Assembly (NCBI GenBank): GCA_035276085.1
Contig: DATELY010000047.1
Span: forward strand, 1 to 33,551
DNA: 33,551 bases
Origin: DATELY01 sp035276085
GTDB taxonomy: Bacteria > Pseudomonadota > Gammaproteobacteria > Steroidobacterales > Steroidobacteraceae
Direction: 5' to 3'
Shown here: piece by piece, positions 31,986 to 33,551 of the stretch
How positions within the stretch are numbered: position 1 is the stretch's first letter
Layout: each line of letters starts with the position of its first letter
Made by a program: the position numbers and the translations under genes
Notes under the pieces: model-generated
The model's input: the letters and a program-made list of their open reading frames with translations, nothing else
What the model was told of the DNA's origin: nothing
The model's database searches: none

Positions 31986-32084
31986 AGAGTCGACGATGCC
32001 AAACCAACGGCACCGCGGTCGTCTCCTGCACAAGATCACGACCGATTTTCCTTCCGCTTTATCACTCACCCTGGAAAGCAGCTC

Positions 32085-33113
32085 ATGATCATCGACATCC
32101 ACGCGCATCTCTGGGCTCCACCGGAGCTCAACTCTCACGGCCTGTTCCTGCTCGGCAGCGACGGCACCTATTCGGGCCTGGAGCCGAAAATCGACGATGA
32201 TCGGTTCCGCCAGCATTTGAGCGTTCTGCTCAAGGCACTCGACAAGGTCGGCACCGATTTTCAGATGGTATCGCCGCGTCCCTTTACCATGATGCACTCC
32301 CGGGGCACCCGGCTGGTCGATGTGTGGACGCGTTGGACCAACAACGCGGTGGCGCAGCAGGTCCGGCTGGCGCCCAATCGTTTCGCCGGCATGGCCGCGC
32401 TGCCACAGGTTCCAAATGCGCCGATCGAGCGTGTCTTCCCGGAAATGGATCGATGTGTGAAAGAGCTCGGATTCAACTCGATCCTGATCAATCCCGATCC
32501 GTCGGAGGGCTTGGGAAATGTTCCGCCCATGGGCGATGCCTACTGGTATCCGCTCTACGAAAAAATGTGCGAGTACGACATCCCGGGGCTGATCCACGCA
32601 GGCTCCTGCTGCAATGGGCGAGAGACGTATTCGAACCATTTCATCACCGAGCATTCGATCGCGTTGCTGTCGATGATCAAAGCGGGTGTGATGAACCGTT
32701 ACCCCAAGCTCAAGATCATCGTTGCACACGGCGGCGGGTCGGTGCCTTATCAGATCGGCCGCTGGCGCGCCGAGCGCGCCACCTATCCCGACCTCGGTGA
32801 GGGTGCGTTCAAGGGCAGCATGGCTCAGAGCACGGAGACTTTCGACCAATCTCTGCGCCGCTTTCACTTCGATACCTGCCTGCACGCGATTCCTTCACTG
32901 GAATTGCTCATCAAGGTCGCGGGCGCAGATCGCGTGTGCTTTGGTACCGAGCGCATTGGAAGCGGGACCCAGATCAACCCCGAGACCGGACGGTCGTTCG
33001 ATGACCTCAAGCCCGACATCGAGGCCATGACCTTTCTCTCGCAAGCGGATCGCCACAGCATCTTTGAAGGCAATGCTCGGCGGCTGTTCGCAGACCTCCC
33101 GGCGCCACACTAG
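32085..33113 (+). CDS. Amidohydrolase family, 4-oxalomesaconate hydratase (LigJ-like)
   Basis: A 342-residue amidohydrolase-fold enzyme matching LigJ in length. Metal ligands appear as His6 and His8 (DIHAHLW), His171 (LIHAGS) and Glu279 in CFGTERIG, with His215 in VAHGGGSVPYQ. A glutamate in place of the usual final aspartate is, as I recall, the mark of LigJ-type hydratases, and the following INPETG also fits. It would add water to 4-oxalomesaconate to give 4-carboxy-4-hydroxy-2-oxoadipate, the substrate of the aldolase encoded just upstream. It is the last gene of the plus-strand run. Confidence 0.87.
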   Translation: MIIDIHAHLWAPPELNSHGLFLLGSDGTYSGLEPKIDDDRFRQHLSVLLKALDKVGTDFQMVSPRPFTMMHSRGTRLVDVWTRWTNNAVAQQVRLAPNRFAGMAALPQVPNAPIERVFPEMDRCVKELGFNSILINPDPSEGLGNVPPMGDAYWYPLYEKMCEYDIPGLIHAGSCCNGRETYSNHFITEHSIALLSMIKAGVMNRYPKLKIIVAHGGGSVPYQIGRWRAERATYPDLGEGAFKGSMAQSTETFDQSLRRFHFDTCLHAIPSLELLIKVAGADRVCFGTERIGSGTQINPETGRSFDDLKPDIEAMTFLSQADRHSIFEGNARRLFADLPAPH

Positions 33114-33430
33114 TGGAGCGTAACAACTGATTCGGAAGTGCCCCCATCCTGTCCTTCTGATGTGCAGGACGCACGAATGGCGCGGGCGCATGGATGCGCA
33201 GGAGCGGCCCCCGCTGTCGCAGGGGAAGGGACGCGTGAACGACTCTCGAAGCAATCGTTACGGTTCACCAGGTGTCCCTCGCGCTGCGCACGACGCCGTA
33301 TCTGAAACATTCGCCATCGAGAGCCACTCGGGCACTTAGCGTAAGCCCCACCGTCAATCGAACAGGTTGCGCGCGTTGCCACGGCAACCTGTTCGGAAGT
33401 CATTTCGCCGCGCGAGCAACGTACGCACGT
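33114..33430. other. Non-coding right flank of the ring-cleavage cluster
   Basis: About 320 bp after the LigJ-like gene hold no reading frame with convincing coding character. The only structure I find is the 12-bp inverted repeat at 33359-33395, listed separately. Confidence 0.4.
33359..33395. repeat. 12-bp perfect inverted repeat with 13-bp loop
   Basis: Arms CGAACAGGTTGC (33359-33370) and GCAACCTGTTCG (33384-33395) are exact reverse complements. No T-run follows on either side, so a simple terminator is unlikely. It lies next to a possible gene remnant and could be a regulator site, a small mobile-element end or a structured RNA. Confidence 0.6.
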
Positions 33431-33490
33431 TCAGGCGAGCGCGCGGCGAGCCTCATCCGCGACGCCAATGATCGTCCACGTGCGCTTCAT
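33431..33490 (-). pseudogene. Possible N-terminal remnant of a VOC (glyoxalase-like) protein
   Basis: A near-ideal ribosome binding site (AGGAG, six bases before ATG 33490) precedes only 19 codons. They begin MKRTWTIIGVADEA and then hit a stop. RTWTIIGVAD resembles the first strand of VOC-superfamily proteins that I recall. The rest of such a domain is not found downstream, so this looks like a 5' stub cut off by a deletion. It could also be a real tiny peptide. Confidence 0.3.
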
Positions 33491-33505
33491 CGGGTTCTCC
33501 TGTGG

Positions 33506-33551
33506 CTATCTCCTTGTGAATAGCCCAACGTCCGCCATCACGCGCGTGCAT
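33506..33551 (-). CDS. Possible C-terminal end of a gene entering from the right edge
   Basis: The last 46 bases are open on the minus strand, reading TRVMADVGLFTRR and then TAG at 33506-33508, 15 bp before the ribosome-bound ATG at 33490. That spacing is typical of an operon, but the piece is too short to identify. Confidence 0.2.
   Translation of the reverse strand, partial: CTRVMADVGLFTRR

Noticed and set aside
31962..32885. A 307-codon open frame on the minus strand
   Set aside because: Antisense to the LigJ-like gene; composition is that of a shadow frame.

Overview
The window is high-GC, gene-dense Gram-negative DNA. Two TonB-dependent outer-membrane receptors, an ECF sigma/FecR pair, a MHYT-domain histidine kinase, an MFS carrier resembling the spinster-like group and many aromatic-catabolism genes suggest an environmental proteobacterium, perhaps a Steroidobacter- or Nevskiales-like gammaproteobacterium. 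The taxon is an inference from gene style only. No rRNA, tRNA, insertion sequence or CRISPR array was seen.

Left part (1-15.5 kb). A partial secreted protein and a transmembrane Ser/Thr kinase with TPR repeats lie on the minus strand. Divergent from the kinase is a small secreted protein made only of a signal peptide and seven 12-residue repeats, the most unusual gene here. After it comes a minus-strand locus reading sigma factor, FecR anti-sigma, TonB receptor with an N-terminal signalling (STN) domain, phytanoyl-CoA-type dioxygenase and MFS carrier. This looks like a cell-surface-signalling uptake and oxidation unit. A divergent signalling pair follows: a REC-GGDEF-EAL protein and a MHYT-PAS histidine kinase.

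Middle (15.5-28.3 kb). Nicotinate phosphoribosyltransferase is followed by a long minus-strand catabolic run. In transcription order it is cytochrome P450, TonB receptor, feruloyl-CoA-synthetase-like ligase, NmrA-type oxidoreductase, enoyl-CoA hydratase, hydratase/3-hydroxyacyl-CoA dehydrogenase fusion and amidohydrolase. No thiolase is present. The set resembles the CouL/M/N/O logic for shortening hydroxycinnamoyl side chains, where an amidohydrolase cleaves the beta-ketoacyl-CoA. A TetR regulator sits divergent to the P450.

Right part (28.3-33.1 kb). An extradiol LigB-type dioxygenase and a RidA-family protein on the minus strand diverge from three RraA/HMG-CHA-aldolase-like genes and a LigJ-like 4-oxalomesaconate hydratase on the plus strand. 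Between the two arms is an AT-rich nested palindrome. Together with the middle part this suggests a route that takes in a phenylpropanoid-like aromatic, removes its side chain, opens the ring and splits the product by aldol cleavage.

The window also holds molecular scars: a 65-bp copy of part of the CoA ligase gene placed about 19 kb away, a decayed acyl-CoA-synthetase C-terminus beside the P450, and a possible VOC-protein remnant near a 12-bp perfect inverted repeat at the right end.
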